Below are positions 33,697 to 43,133 of a stretch of 64,000 nt of DNA, in pieces. The position numbers and the translations under genes are program-made. The stretch is from the NCBI GenBank assembly GCA_910586485.1, contig CAJUIA010000021.1, positions 1 through 64,000 of the forward strand, written 5' to 3'. The stretch comes from an uncultured Acetatifactor sp. (GTDB lineage Bacteria > Bacillota > Clostridia > Lachnospirales > Lachnospiraceae). The notes under the pieces are model-generated. The model was given only the letters and a program-made list of their open reading frames with translations. It did not search any database and had not been told where the DNA came from. Position 1 is the stretch's first letter. Each line of letters starts with the position of its first letter.

Positions 33697-34212
33697 TTAT
33701 TCTTCCCCCGCTTCTTCCTTCACGCGCCTGCAGATTTCTCCAAAGGTCACGGGGCCGTAACCGATCCGCTCCACACTGACGCAGAAGCTCTGCCGGGATA
33801 CGTCCCGATAGGAAGGATTATTGTGGACATGCCCGTAAAAATTTGCATAGGGCATATTGGCGTTCAGGTACACCGGCTCATGGGACAAAATATAAAATTC
33901 CCGATAAATCACAGGCCATTCCACACATTCTGCAAAGCCCATATCCCGCCATGCCTCACAGCCAAAATGCCGGTCATGGTTTCCCATAATCAGGATTTTC
34001 TTACCCTTAAGCATTTCCAGCAGCTCCCTGTTTTTCTTTTCTTCATAACAGGAAAAGTCACCCAGTACAAATACTCTGTCCGTCTCTGTCACTGCCTGAT
34101 TCCAATTTAGAATCAGCTGCCTGTCCATATCCTCCACCGAAGCAAAAGGCCGGTTTTCATAGCGAAGTATCCGCTCATCCCCAAAATGGGTATCTGCAAT
34201 CATAAAATCCAT
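33697..34212 (-). CDS. Calcineurin-like metallophosphoesterase
   Basis: A 171-residue enzyme with all phosphoesterase motifs: DTHFGD near residue 6, VFVLGDFSCYEE, ILIMGNHDRHFG, and YGHVHNN near residue 130. It resembles YfcE-type small phosphodiesterases and would need two metal ions. GAGG precedes the ATG. It lies directly upstream of the GH42 gene on the same strand, 38 bases away. Substrate unknown; small phosphodiesters or nucleotides are usual. Confidence 0.88.
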   Translation of the reverse strand: MDFMIADTHFGDERILRYENRPFASVEDMDRQLILNWNQAVTETDRVFVLGDFSCYEEKKNRELLEMLKGKKILIMGNHDRHFGCEAWRDMGFAECVEWPVIYREFYILSHEPVYLNANMPYANFYGHVHNNPSYRDVSRQSFCVSVERIGYGPVTFGEICRRVKEEAGEE

Positions 34213-34296
34213 TTCCGCGATCCTCTTATTATTTTACTTTTTATCTTGCTTTCTTTTCGGAATCCGTTCTCGGTTCGCATAAGATACATAATTTAT

Positions 34297-34806
34297 TTAC
34301 TTCTTCCGTGTCAGGAAAACACCAATGCCTGCCCCAATCAGGATAATCGGCGCCAGCCTGACGAACAGCCATTCCAACCCGTGAAAAAATGTTCCCAAAA
34401 CAGCGGTTTCCGGATCATTATAATCCCAGCCTAAATAGGGACTGTTTGCTGCAATTATCAAGACTGCAAAAATGATTACGATTACCGCACACAACAGGAT
34501 AAGCAGCCAATGAACTATTTTTCTTCTCATAATCCTTCTTTGTGCGAGCTGTAAGTTGATAACCTCCAATTTTTCGGATATTACTTTTAATTCATCAGGC
34601 TTTGACTCGGCTATATTTTCTCCAAGTAAAGTGCTTACCGGCGTCTCAAGCACCTCTGATATGGAAATCAATAGATCCGAATCGGGAACTGACCGTCCCT
34701 GCTCCCATTTTGAAATGGTCTGTCTTACCACATTCAGCTTAACGGCAAGCTCTTCCTGGGAAAGTCCCTTTGATTTTCTGATTGTTTTTATGTTCTCACT
34801 TAACAT
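34297..34806 (-). CDS. XRE-family regulator with membrane anchor
   Basis: A 169-residue protein: an N-terminal helix-turn-helix (KTIRKSKGLSQEELAVKLNV, VRQTISKWEQGRSVPDSD) of the HTH_3 family, a spacer, then two C-terminal transmembrane helices (about residues 90-112 and 143-165). Such membrane-linked XRE proteins are common in Firmicutes. I chose ATG 34806 because GGAGG lies upstream; the next ATG is far into the leader. A TTGTAA-17-TATAAT promoter lies at 34918-34946. Confidence 0.85.
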   Translation of the reverse strand: MLSENIKTIRKSKGLSQEELAVKLNVVRQTISKWEQGRSVPDSDLLISISEVLETPVSTLLGENIAESKPDELKVISEKLEVINLQLAQRRIMRRKIVHWLLILLCAVIVIIFAVLIIAANSPYLGWDYNDPETAVLGTFFHGLEWLFVRLAPIILIGAGIGVFLTRKK

Positions 34807-34917
34807 CAGGGCATCCTCCTTTTTGTTGATACCACGATGATAAGAAAAGCGGCCCGTTGCTGCAAGCAACGCATGTTAACATACAGCCTTCTGTTCAACT
34901 TTATATTCATATATCTG

Positions 34918-34946
34918 ATTATAAAATACAGCTTTGCAATTTACAA
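34918..34946 (-). promoter_or_regulatory. Promoter of the XRE membrane regulator
   Basis: On the minus strand TTGTAA (34941-34946) and TATAAT (34918-34923) stand 17 bases apart. It is followed by a hairpin GTTGC/GCAAC at about 34855-34870 in the untranslated leader. Confidence 0.65.
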
Positions 34947-35148
34947 TGGATATTTAGATTGTTAACATGATCCCCTTATACAGTCTTACTACAGGTACTA
35001 TTATCGTGTACTTTAGATACAAAAACGAGAAATTATGAAGAATGAAAGAAAAGAAATAACAACAAAATACCAAGATGACAGACTTAAAATTTATAACTCA
35101 AACCGGCAAACGGACAGAATGCTATACTAGAATTTGGCCTTCCTTTTT
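34947..35148. other. AT-rich intergenic stretch
   Basis: Between the XRE promoter and the DUF6440 stop codon. No gene and no clear hairpin was seen. The sequence is A-rich with short poly-A and poly-T runs near 35140-35150. Confidence 0.4.
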
Positions 35149-35328
35149 TTAATCAATCGGAGTGACAACAGGCTTGCCGTCCTGGTCCACCAAAACGGTC
35201 AACCCCGTGCCAGTTTGCTTACCATGAGAGCCCAGCAGGTAATTCACGCCGGTTTCCCTGTCAACGATAATTTTAGCCACATTAACAACACCTTGGGAAT
35301 AAGTTTCCACAAAACGATCCTTCGCCAT
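35149..35328 (-). CDS. DUF6440 family small protein
   Basis: A 59-residue protein that matches the DUF6440 pattern: a strand with YSQGVVNVAKIIVDRETGVNYLL, then GLTVLVDQDGKPVVT at the C-terminus. I chose ATG 35328, with AAAGGAG nine bases upstream; earlier ATGs at 35352 and 35373 give poorer sites. The family is widespread and small in Firmicutes, of unknown function. It lies next to a LytTR regulator and GHKL kinase, same strand. Confidence 0.78.
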   Translation of the reverse strand: MAKDRFVETYSQGVVNVAKIIVDRETGVNYLLGSHGKQTGTGLTVLVDQDGKPVVTPID

Positions 35329-35449
35329 ACGCTCACACTCCTTTCCCATCCTGCCATTTGCCATTGCAAGCATATCACGTTAATACGGCCCCGTGGTTTA
35401 AATTTCCTAAATGAACAGATAAATTTCCTAAACGGAGCAGATGGAAGCT

Positions 35450-36187
35450 TCACCGACTCCCCTCTGTTTTTCTGCGAAGCTCCACTTTTCCACGCCGGGA
35501 AAGCAGGCACTCATGACCACCTGCCCATAATTTATTGTGCTTCAAATCTACTTTTTCAATCTTATCTGCCGCTACCAAAAAGGCCCGATGCGTGCGGATA
35601 AAACGATCACCTAATTTTATTTCCAATTCGCCCAAACTGCCTAAAAAATCCATCCGGCTATTGGCCGTATGGAGTAAAACATGATGCGGGACGGAAGCGG
35701 TTTCAAAAAGAAGAATCTCACGCAAAGGGATGTGGCGCACCGTTTCTCCTGTCCGCAGGGTAAACATCTCTGCCGGGTCCTGACGTTCGGCCAGCAGACG
35801 CAGGTGTATCTCTTCCAGGCACTGCGACACGGCCGGTCCAATCCGTTCCGGCTCCTTTACGATGTAATCAAACGCCTCCAAATGATATTGAAAGGTACGC
35901 CAGGCCAGATCGCCATAACCGGTGATGTAAACCAGTGTACAATGCGGATCCCGACGCCGCAGCTCCTGTCCCAGCCGGAAACCATCCCATTCTCCATCCT
36001 TCAGCTCCACGTCCAAAAAATAAATGCTCCTTTTTCCGGCTTCAGCCTTCGCCAACAGCTCCTGCCCGCCGGCTGCACTGCACATTACTTTCATATCGTA
36101 GCCTTCTGCAAAAATCTTCCGCTCCAGGGCGGTTTGAATCTGCTCACGAACGGCGTCCTCATCATCACAAAGATAAATTCCTATCAT
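35450..36187 (-). CDS. LytTR-type response regulator
   Basis: A 245-residue protein: a receiver domain (DDEDAVREQIQTALERKIF at the start and the acceptor Asp in YFLDVELKDGEWDGF) followed by a LytTR DNA-binding domain (GETVRHIPLREILLFETASV, DRFIRTHRAFLVAADKIEK). It is an AgrA/ComE-type regulator. Its ATG overlaps the kinase stop. An AgrB/AgrD pair is not found near it, so the signal may be encoded elsewhere or may not be a cyclic peptide. It likely acts on nearby genes. Confidence 0.92.
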   Translation of the reverse strand: MIGIYLCDDEDAVREQIQTALERKIFAEGYDMKVMCSAAGGQELLAKAEAGKRSIYFLDVELKDGEWDGFRLGQELRRRDPHCTLVYITGYGDLAWRTFQYHLEAFDYIVKEPERIGPAVSQCLEEIHLRLLAERQDPAEMFTLRTGETVRHIPLREILLFETASVPHHVLLHTANSRMDFLGSLGELEIKLGDRFIRTHRAFLVAADKIEKVDLKHNKLWAGGHECLLSRRGKVELRRKTEGSR

Positions 36188-37518
36188 GGCCTGTCCTCCA
36201 CCGTCAATTCCTGCACAAACACCCCGTTCTCCCAGCTGGTGCAGGCTGAGATATTGGAATAATTCTTCACTATACGCTGATAGCTGCTCAGGCCCAGTCC
36301 CCTCCCTGCTCCCTTGGTAGACCAGCCGTCGTCCCACATCTTTGCCGGGTCAACGGTATTTGTATAGGGGTTGGAAATTTGCAGAGATAACTGCTTTTCC
36401 TGAGCCAGCAAAAGGATTTCCACCCAGGGCTGTTCCGTATCCAGGGCAGCTTCTATGGCATTATCTGCCAATATACCCAGACAGCGGACAAAATCCCATA
36501 CGTTTATGTATACATTCTCCACGGGGTAAATCACCTCCAGGCGGCATTCCACCCCCTTATTTTTCATTTCAGTAAGCTTGCTCAGTAAAAGGCTGCGTAT
36601 CTGTGGAATACACAGATTGCCAATTTGAACGGACAATCGGATTTTTTCACCCAGATGTCGGTCAAAATCTATTTCCAATTCCGACAATGCCGCACGCAAT
36701 ACCTCCGGCTTGCCCTCCACCGCCTGTCCGGCCAGTCCTGCCAGCAGATTTTTATAATCATGCCGGAAAGAACGTACCTCCCGGCGAATATCTTCCAGAC
36801 TTTGCTCGTAAAGCTGCTGCTGGGCAATCATATCCTGCTGCATCCGAAGCGTCCGCCTGTCGTCAATCCAATGGGCCAAATAAACAATCAGCCCAATGAT
36901 AACCATTACCAGCACAACAACTAACATGTAATACGCTGCCAGATATTGCCCTTGAACACCGTTTTGCAGAACAAGAAATGCCTCCATGGAAATCTCCAGC
37001 GCCAAAATGAGTACGGCAGTCCGGCGGGAGGCGGCCTGGTCCTCCAACATCAATCGGAACCAGACGCCGAAGCGAAACCGTTTCAGCAAAACGGCAATGA
37101 TCACGGAAAAAAGCAGGATCACGGCCATAGCGATAAGGTCCGATTGCAGACCGGACGGAAATATTAAAAATAAAATCTGAATCAACGCAGAGGACGCCAC
37201 CTGCAGGATGGCAGCCATACCCGCCGCGGAAACTGCCCGCCAGAAATCCCACTGCCACGTCCACATAGTCCACAGGGTACACAAAATAAACACCGCAACA
37301 GAGAAAATAAAATATCGCAGTATCTTAAGCTCCGGAACGGCAGCATCCATTCCAAGGGAAATCAAACAGCCAATCAAGGGTGACAGCATCAATGGCGGCA
37401 GCTTTCTCAGCCTCCTGCGGACGGCCTGCTCATCCGTCACGGCCAGCAGATATGCCACTAACATAAGATGTCCCGTCAAACTGTCCAAATAACTCATCGT
37501 AAAGTATTGGAACGACAT
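36184..37518 (-). CDS. GHKL-type sensor kinase
   Basis: A 444-residue protein with about six hydrophobic segments in residues 1-215, then a cytoplasmic HPK10-type kinase domain with the accepted His in RSFRHDYKNLLAGLAG. The GHKL ATPase region has CLGILADNAIEAALD and the G-box STKGAGRGLGLSSYQRI. It resembles AgrC-type peptide sensors. It pairs with the LytTR regulator through a four-base overlap. The start is uncertain because there is no clear ribosome-binding site before the ATG at 37518. Confidence 0.9.
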   Translation of the reverse strand: MSFQYFTMSYLDSLTGHLMLVAYLLAVTDEQAVRRRLRKLPPLMLSPLIGCLISLGMDAAVPELKILRYFIFSVAVFILCTLWTMWTWQWDFWRAVSAAGMAAILQVASSALIQILFLIFPSGLQSDLIAMAVILLFSVIIAVLLKRFRFGVWFRLMLEDQAASRRTAVLILALEISMEAFLVLQNGVQGQYLAAYYMLVVVLVMVIIGLIVYLAHWIDDRRTLRMQQDMIAQQQLYEQSLEDIRREVRSFRHDYKNLLAGLAGQAVEGKPEVLRAALSELEIDFDRHLGEKIRLSVQIGNLCIPQIRSLLLSKLTEMKNKGVECRLEVIYPVENVYINVWDFVRCLGILADNAIEAALDTEQPWVEILLLAQEKQLSLQISNPYTNTVDPAKMWDDGWSTKGAGRGLGLSSYQRIVKNYSNISACTSWENGVFVQELTVEDRP

Positions 37519-37601
37519 ATAACAGTAAAAATCCCTTTCATCATGTTTTTACAAATTGTTCTGATTCAGTTATGGTAGTACCGCCTTAATTCTTACCATA
37601 A

Positions 37602-37624
37602 AATATCCGCATTTTCCGGATATT
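37602..37624 (-). terminator. Hairpin after the solute-binding gene
   Basis: AATATCCG (37602-37609) and CGGATATT (37617-37624) are exact inverse complements around a seven-base loop, about 110 bases after the solute-binding protein's stop codon at 37736. On the minus strand it is followed by TTTATGG, a weak tail. It may end the lipoprotein transcript or be a control element of the kinase operon. Confidence 0.4.
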
Positions 37625-37735
37625 GACTCTCTGCCATCTTTTGAGCCCTCGCTTATGCTTGAATTTCATCCTAGTCAAAGTTACTTACCCATTTTATCAT
37701 GCCCTGCGTGGTAATTCAATCGCCGCCTATCCCAA

Positions 37736-40063
37736 TCACTGCGACTCCTGCAAAAACAAAGCCACCCGGTTCTGAATCTTTTCCACGGTCTTATCCAGAT
37801 CCACCTGTCCGCTGAAATACCCCTGGGCTTCCTCGTTAATAATATTCTGGATGGTAACATGATACTCCGCCCTGTTCCCCACACTCTCAATCAGCGCCCT
37901 TATCCTGTCAACATCCTCCTTCGCGGCCGCATACACGGAAAAGCTGGTAACGCCGTCTCCATAATATCCCTTCGAACACCTCTCTTTTCCGCCGTCTTCC
38001 GCAAGCTCATAGTCTTCTTCCATAGCGGCCGCCAGTACCTCATCAAGCTGTTCCCGCAGAAGGGGAAACCCCTGCCCGTTATAACCATGCAGCAGATAAT
38101 ATTTTACAAATTCCCAGGCGCCTGTCTGATCCTCCTTTCCTGCGTTGATGGCAACCTCGCTTCCCATGAAAGCTGCCGCTGTTCCGCTTCCCTCCGCCAC
38201 AGGATAACCGATAAAGTCCAGGTCCCCGCCGTAAATCTCCTTCTCGATCTGATAATCCGACACCCTGGAAATGAGCCCCACGGTCATTACTGCCTCCCGG
38301 CGCCCGATCCTCTCCGCATAAGTTCCCCCTGCATCGTTCCCGGTATAATCCTTCGCAAAGGAAAGCACCCTCTTAAAATAATCCCCGTCAAAGCTGCAGG
38401 TTCCCTTTTCCCAGTCCACAAACTCATCCATGGACACAGTGCAGAGCCTGGTCAGCACCGGCTCGTCTGCGGAAAAGCCCGTGATGGCATTTATGTCCTT
38501 CCCGCTGTCCTCCAGCAGCCGAATCAACTCTTCAAAGGTAACGCCGCTTTTTCCTTTGATGACGTCCCCATACCCCCACATAGTATGGAGCAGAAATGCC
38601 GGAGCAATGCTGTATAAATGTCCCTCATCCTCACAGGCCTTCAGCACAGACTGCACCAGCATGTCTCTGGAGCATTCTTCGTCAGTCTCCATAAAAGCAT
38701 AGAGGTCCGCCAGCACCCCCTTATCGGAAAACACACTGTAGTCCAAGCCGTCTGTGGTGATAAGCTCCGGAGCCTTTCCGGTGATAACATCCAGCTTCAG
38801 CCGCTCTACGGCATCCTCATAACTCCCGGCCTGCGCAATGTAATCCACAATCTCTACCCTGTAATCCCTGCTGTAACGATTAAATTCCGCCACCACCTTT
38901 TCCAGATCCGGGATCATCGCCGTAGAGCCAAGGGTCACAAGCTTTTTTTCCGTTTCCCCCAAGCTAAGGGAAATAAATTCAGAATGTCCGGCAGCCCCAT
39001 GATTATCAATGATTTCAATGTGGTCCTGCTTCTTTGCCAGAAACAGAATATCCTCGGAAAAAATGCCGTAGGTTGACAGGCTTAACAGCTTTTCTGCCTT
39101 CTGTGTATCAAAATGGTATTCCAGCAGCTCATTATTCAGGCAGTACAGGAAGCCTCCTGCCACAGGGACAATGTTTTCCGGACTGCCTCCGCCGCTCACC
39201 TCAAAAAGATCTCCGGATTTTTCCAGCCGTACTGCATCCTTGCTCCCTCCTGCTGTCACGTCAATTTCCTGTATATAGATCCCGTCGGAATCCTTTACCA
39301 CAAAAAATGCCTCCCCAGCCGCTCCTACCTGGAAGTTTAAAACCTGGGTCCCTTTCATATCCGCAATCTTTTCAAGAAAAAGAGTATTCAACTGTCTGTC
39401 CTTTACATAGACGCGGTCTTCATAATGCCACACCTCACTTTCATGACCCTCAAACAGTTCCATTTCCGGCACGCACATTTCGCACCAGACAAACAGGTGT
39501 CCCGCCGAATCCGTAAAAATTCCCTTGAAGCGAAGCTCGTCAGCCCGTTCGATATCCTCCAGCTCCATCTCCCCATAGTCCTGCAGGGTACCTTTTGCAT
39601 CCATTTTCCAAAATCCCGTGCCTTCTTCCCTGTCTCCCAAAAGATATACGCTGCCTTCTCCGTCCGCCGCCAGCCCTGTTATCAGCGACACCTCCGGCAG
39701 CGCCAGGGTTTCACAGGCAGATCCTGGGTCTTTATCCATCCTATCCAGAAATGCCTGACCGTCCTTAATATAGCATCCATACAGCTGCTCCGCCGCCAGA
39801 GCAAGAGTATACCGGTTCTCCAACGGGAAATATGCCGCCTGCCAGGAAATATCTTTTTTGTCTGTGCTGCCTGAAGCTGCTTCCGGGCTGCTGCCAGCGC
39901 CTGGGTCCAGACTGCTTGAGGCCAGGCCGTCTGTGTCCTCACCCCCGTTTTCACTTGTGCCCTGTTCTGTTAGATCATTGCGATTTTCTGCTTCTCCGCA
40001 TCCTGTAATCAAAAGTATCAGTACCCATGCCATAATAATGATTCGGTTTCTTAAATTTCCCAT
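37736..40063 (-). CDS. Lipoprotein with propeller-like and solute-binding domains
   Basis: A 775-residue lipoprotein with an N-terminal signal peptide and lipobox (LILLITGC). Residues about 70-380 contain repeated blade-like units such as ADGEGSVYLLGDREEG and SAGHLFVWC, suggesting a beta-propeller-like domain. From about 400 to the end the sequence fits an extracellular solute-binding protein (SBP): IPDLEKVVAEFNRYSRDYRVEIVDY, then ITGKAPELITTDGLDYSVF, and a WGYGD motif near 500. No permease or ATPase for a sugar importer lies near it. I chose ATG 40063, which has AGAGGCGGG before it. The fusion is much longer than a usual SBP. Confidence 0.8.
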   Translation of the reverse strand: MGNLRNRIIIMAWVLILLITGCGEAENRNDLTEQGTSENGGEDTDGLASSSLDPGAGSSPEAASGSTDKKDISWQAAYFPLENRYTLALAAEQLYGCYIKDGQAFLDRMDKDPGSACETLALPEVSLITGLAADGEGSVYLLGDREEGTGFWKMDAKGTLQDYGEMELEDIERADELRFKGIFTDSAGHLFVWCEMCVPEMELFEGHESEVWHYEDRVYVKDRQLNTLFLEKIADMKGTQVLNFQVGAAGEAFFVVKDSDGIYIQEIDVTAGGSKDAVRLEKSGDLFEVSGGGSPENIVPVAGGFLYCLNNELLEYHFDTQKAEKLLSLSTYGIFSEDILFLAKKQDHIEIIDNHGAAGHSEFISLSLGETEKKLVTLGSTAMIPDLEKVVAEFNRYSRDYRVEIVDYIAQAGSYEDAVERLKLDVITGKAPELITTDGLDYSVFSDKGVLADLYAFMETDEECSRDMLVQSVLKACEDEGHLYSIAPAFLLHTMWGYGDVIKGKSGVTFEELIRLLEDSGKDINAITGFSADEPVLTRLCTVSMDEFVDWEKGTCSFDGDYFKRVLSFAKDYTGNDAGGTYAERIGRREAVMTVGLISRVSDYQIEKEIYGGDLDFIGYPVAEGSGTAAAFMGSEVAINAGKEDQTGAWEFVKYYLLHGYNGQGFPLLREQLDEVLAAAMEEDYELAEDGGKERCSKGYYGDGVTSFSVYAAAKEDVDRIRALIESVGNRAEYHVTIQNIINEEAQGYFSGQVDLDKTVEKIQNRVALFLQESQ

Positions 40064-40127
40064 TGCCCGCCTCTTGCCCCCTGACATTTCTTTCTCGCTT
40101 ACCCGTTCCCTATGCTGCCGGCCTTTT

Positions 40128-41279
40128 TCAGAATGTGCCCCTCTCTTCCCAGATCACTTCTCCATTTACAGCATTTACAGCCAAGATTCTCTCACAGCTT
40201 CGACATCTCTCCGCTTCGTCGGCTCCCGGCCAGAATCTCCAGATCGGTACGATTTCCGGCTCGCCTGCCGAAGAAATAACAGCCAGATACTCCAAACTGA
40301 TTTTTGTAATCAGTATCTGTTCTTCCTGATGCGGGATGGAGTCAGTTTGCTCCTGCATGGCGGCAACAGCTTCCTCCGGTGTCAGGATCGGCTTGTCCAA
40401 ACCGATTTCTTCCGATGAAAACAGACTGCCCCAGCCTCTGTTAGGAAAAACGGCGCTGTTTTTTGTAACAGTACTGAAATTATGCCATGCTGTCACAGGC
40501 ATTCCGTCCAGCACCTGTTTAAAAACAGCCCTGGCGTACCTTTGGCCCCCGCTTTCCTCGCAAATATGAATATAATTACATGAATATGTATCCATATCCG
40601 TTACCGCTTTTATAGTTTTCTTTCCTATTTGTTCTATCTCACCGGGAGTACAACCCGTAATTTCCATTAGCAATAGCAGTGTGTCCTCTTCAACAGCCTC
40701 ATTGTCGATTTGTACAGCGGCAAAAATACTTTCTCCTGTATTATTTTCCCTTTCCTCTGCTTTTTCAAGATTCATGATTTGCTCTCCCGGAATTTCGGAG
40801 ACACTGACCTGACAGATCCAGCTTTCCCCACGGGGAGTCACAAATTCCCAGGCATTCCTTTCCACATTGTACAGCGCCGCTTTGTTCACATCCCATCCTT
40901 CCGCCGGAAACCAGTCCCTGAGCAGCGCTTTTCGGCTTTCATCCGTAAATGGCAGCGGTACATATCTGTAATGGCTCACCCGGCTGATACCGTCCACGTC
41001 AATCTGCGCATTAATCGTAATAACCCCTCCCACAGAAATTTCTATGGTCTGCGTTACCATTGTTCCCCCACAGGCTGCAAGAATTTCGCTGTTTTTCTGA
41101 TCGACAGATTCTCCGCCGCCCTCCTGTCCGGAAAAGCCTTCCTCTACAAAATCATTCTGGACCATTGAGTCCTGCAGTACCTCTGAATTCTGTCGTACTT
41201 CTGAATCATCCTTTTTCCCGCATCCTGCCAGAAGCATCCCCAGTACCAGTATCAGTGCCGCGTATTTTTTCCTTTTCAT
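40128..41279 (-). CDS. Lipoprotein of unknown function
   Basis: A 383-residue lipoprotein: signal sequence with lipobox LILVLGMLLAGC, then an acidic low-complexity linker, and a globular outside domain. GGAGG precedes the ATG. It lies 64 bases before the propeller/SBP lipoprotein on the same strand, and both are likely cotranscribed. I recognise no family. The domain has many conserved-looking Trp and Tyr and the motif YRYVPLPFTDES near residue 110. It may be a sensor or binding partner of the propeller/SBP protein. Confidence 0.7.
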   Translation of the reverse strand: MKRKKYAALILVLGMLLAGCGKKDDSEVRQNSEVLQDSMVQNDFVEEGFSGQEGGGESVDQKNSEILAACGGTMVTQTIEISVGGVITINAQIDVDGISRVSHYRYVPLPFTDESRKALLRDWFPAEGWDVNKAALYNVERNAWEFVTPRGESWICQVSVSEIPGEQIMNLEKAEERENNTGESIFAAVQIDNEAVEEDTLLLLMEITGCTPGEIEQIGKKTIKAVTDMDTYSCNYIHICEESGGQRYARAVFKQVLDGMPVTAWHNFSTVTKNSAVFPNRGWGSLFSSEEIGLDKPILTPEEAVAAMQEQTDSIPHQEEQILITKISLEYLAVISSAGEPEIVPIWRFWPGADEAERCRSCERILAVNAVNGEVIWEERGTF

Positions 41280-41513
41280 TTACAGCCTCCTTCCAAATTC
41301 TGTATGATTCATACTAGTATCTTAAATAAACTGATAACATTTTCTTGTATCTCCTTTGTTTCCTCTGTATTATATTTTTAGGAATGGTTCCTTTTCGACG
41401 CTCAAAAATTCTTTCATTACCTTTTTCGAGGCAGGATGCAGCCGCATGGCCATCCAAAATTTTCTGTCACACGAACAGAGAATCATTGTCTAATTTAAAA
41501 AGGAGGAAAATCT

Positions 41514-42365
41514 ATGAATAAAAAAACAAACGAGGAACTGCAGGCTCTGGTTGAAAAAGCCACCGCAGGAGACAAACAGGCTCTTGAAACTCTGATTGCT
41601 GGCGTACAGGACCTGGTATTTAATTTGTCCTTAAGGATGCTGGGCACATTTGCAGACGCGGAAGATGCCACCCAGGACATTCTGCTGAAAATGATTACCC
41701 ATCTGTCCTCTTTTAGAGGCGACAGCTCATTTACCACATGGGTTTTCCGCATTGCCGTGAATCATCTGAAAAATTACAAAAAGCATATGTTTGCTCACTA
41801 TCCGTTAAGCTTTGAGTATTATGGAGATGATATAGAAAACGGCAAAATACAAGATGTGCCGGACTTAACGCAGAATGTGGAACAAAGCATTCTGGCAGAG
41901 GAATTGAAGCTGTCCTGCACCAATGTGCTGTTACAATGCCTTGATACGGAAAGCAGATGTATTTTCATATTGGGAACCATGTTCAAGGTTGACAGTCGAA
42001 TTGCAGGAGATATTTTGGAAATGACTCCGGAGGCATACCGCCAGCGGCTTTCCAGAATACGAAAAAAAATGGCGGATTTTCTGAAACAGTATTGCGGCGA
42101 ATATGGCAGCGGCAAATGTAAATGCAGGGACAGAGTAAATTATGCCATCTGCCAGCACAGACTCAACCCGCTGCAGCTGGATTATACGACAGCAAGGGAA
42201 ATTCCCATTGATACCATCTTTGACGTAAAAAATGCCATGGAAGCCATTGAAGATCTGTCACAGGATTTTTCATTCTGTAAGCCCTACCAGTCTCCCGAAC
42301 GCACAAAGCAGCAGATCCGGGAGTTTCTGGCTTCCACCCAGCTTTCCATTGTTCAGAATTCGTAA
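41514..42365 (+). CDS. ECF-type RNA polymerase sigma factor with C-terminal extension
   Basis: A 283-residue protein: sigma region 2 (NLSLRMLGTFADAEDATQDILLKM) and region 4 (DILEMTPEAYRQRLSRIRKKM) in residues about 20-190. A further 90-residue tail begins with CGEYGSGKCKCRDRVNYAIC, a possible Cys-rich metal or redox site. ECF factors are usually 160-200 residues, so the tail is notable. GGAGG lies before the ATG. No anti-sigma gene is adjacent. The tail may serve the same control purpose. It is followed by a DUF2461 gene 15 bases later, likely cotranscribed. Confidence 0.85.
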   Translation: MNKKTNEELQALVEKATAGDKQALETLIAGVQDLVFNLSLRMLGTFADAEDATQDILLKMITHLSSFRGDSSFTTWVFRIAVNHLKNYKKHMFAHYPLSFEYYGDDIENGKIQDVPDLTQNVEQSILAEELKLSCTNVLLQCLDTESRCIFILGTMFKVDSRIAGDILEMTPEAYRQRLSRIRKKMADFLKQYCGEYGSGKCKCRDRVNYAICQHRLNPLQLDYTTAREIPIDTIFDVKNAMEAIEDLSQDFSFCKPYQSPERTKQQIREFLASTQLSIVQNS

Positions 42366-42380
42366 AGGAGAAAAGAGATT

Positions 42381-43064
42381 ATGAATACAAAACCAATGAT
42401 TGATTATTTATCGGCACTAAGCAGGAACAACAACCGTGAATGGTATCATGCAAACAAAAAAGACCTTCAAATTGCTAATGCGGAATTTGAGGGGCTGCTA
42501 CAGGCTCTGATGCTGGAAATCGGAAAGTTTGACAGCAGTATTTTACATAACAATCCAAAGGACCTTACCTTCAAGCTTGTAAGGGATACCCGCTTCAGCA
42601 GTGACAAATCCCCCTATAACCCGGCCTTCAGTGCCCATATTTCCTCTCAGGGAAAGCTGCCCGTTCCCGTGGGATATTACCTGATGATAAAACCCGGCAA
42701 TCAATCCTTTTTAGGCGGCGGCTTATTTGCAGATATGTTCAAGGACGCAACCACAATGATCCGTGATTACATTGTCCGGAATGGCAGCGAATGGGAAAAA
42801 ATCATCCATGAACCGGAGTTTGTCAACCATTTTACCGTAAAAGGAACGGCTTTGAAAAATGTTCCTGCCGGGTATGAGAAAGAGCATCCGCAGGCAGAAT
42901 ATTTAAAGTTTAAGAGCTGGTATCTGGAATATCCGATGATGGATGAAGAATTCAATGATGTGGAAGCATTTCTTACAAAAGCAGTAGAAATTTTCCGCAT
43001 CATGAAGCCTTTTAACGACTATCTGAATAAAGCGCTTGCAGGGTTTCAGATGCCTGCAAGGTAA
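42381..43064 (+). CDS. DUF2461 domain protein
   Basis: A 227-residue protein with the DUF2461 pattern: LSRNNNREWYHANKKDLQ at the start, FKLVRDTRFSSDKSPYNPAF and GGGLFADMFKDATTMIRDYI. Function of the family is not known. GGAG precedes the ATG. It is likely cotranscribed with the sigma factor, so it may belong to that regulon, but the family is widely found without sigma genes. Confidence 0.9.
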   Translation: MNTKPMIDYLSALSRNNNREWYHANKKDLQIANAEFEGLLQALMLEIGKFDSSILHNNPKDLTFKLVRDTRFSSDKSPYNPAFSAHISSQGKLPVPVGYYLMIKPGNQSFLGGGLFADMFKDATTMIRDYIVRNGSEWEKIIHEPEFVNHFTVKGTALKNVPAGYEKEHPQAEYLKFKSWYLEYPMMDEEFNDVEAFLTKAVEIFRIMKPFNDYLNKALAGFQMPAR

Positions 43065-43093
43065 AAGAAATTGCATAGGGAATGAAGTTTCTC

Positions 43094-43129
43094 AAAAAAT
43101 CGCCAGACGAACGAGTCCGCCTGGCGATT
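43094..43129. terminator. Bidirectional terminator between DUF2461 and GH42
   Basis: AATCGCCAG (43098-43106) and CTGGCGATT (43121-43129) are exact inverse complements. On the minus strand six T follow, ending the GH42 gene at 43134. On the plus strand TTCTTCTTAA follows, ending the DUF2461 gene. Confidence 0.85.
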
Positions 43130-43133
43130 CTTC

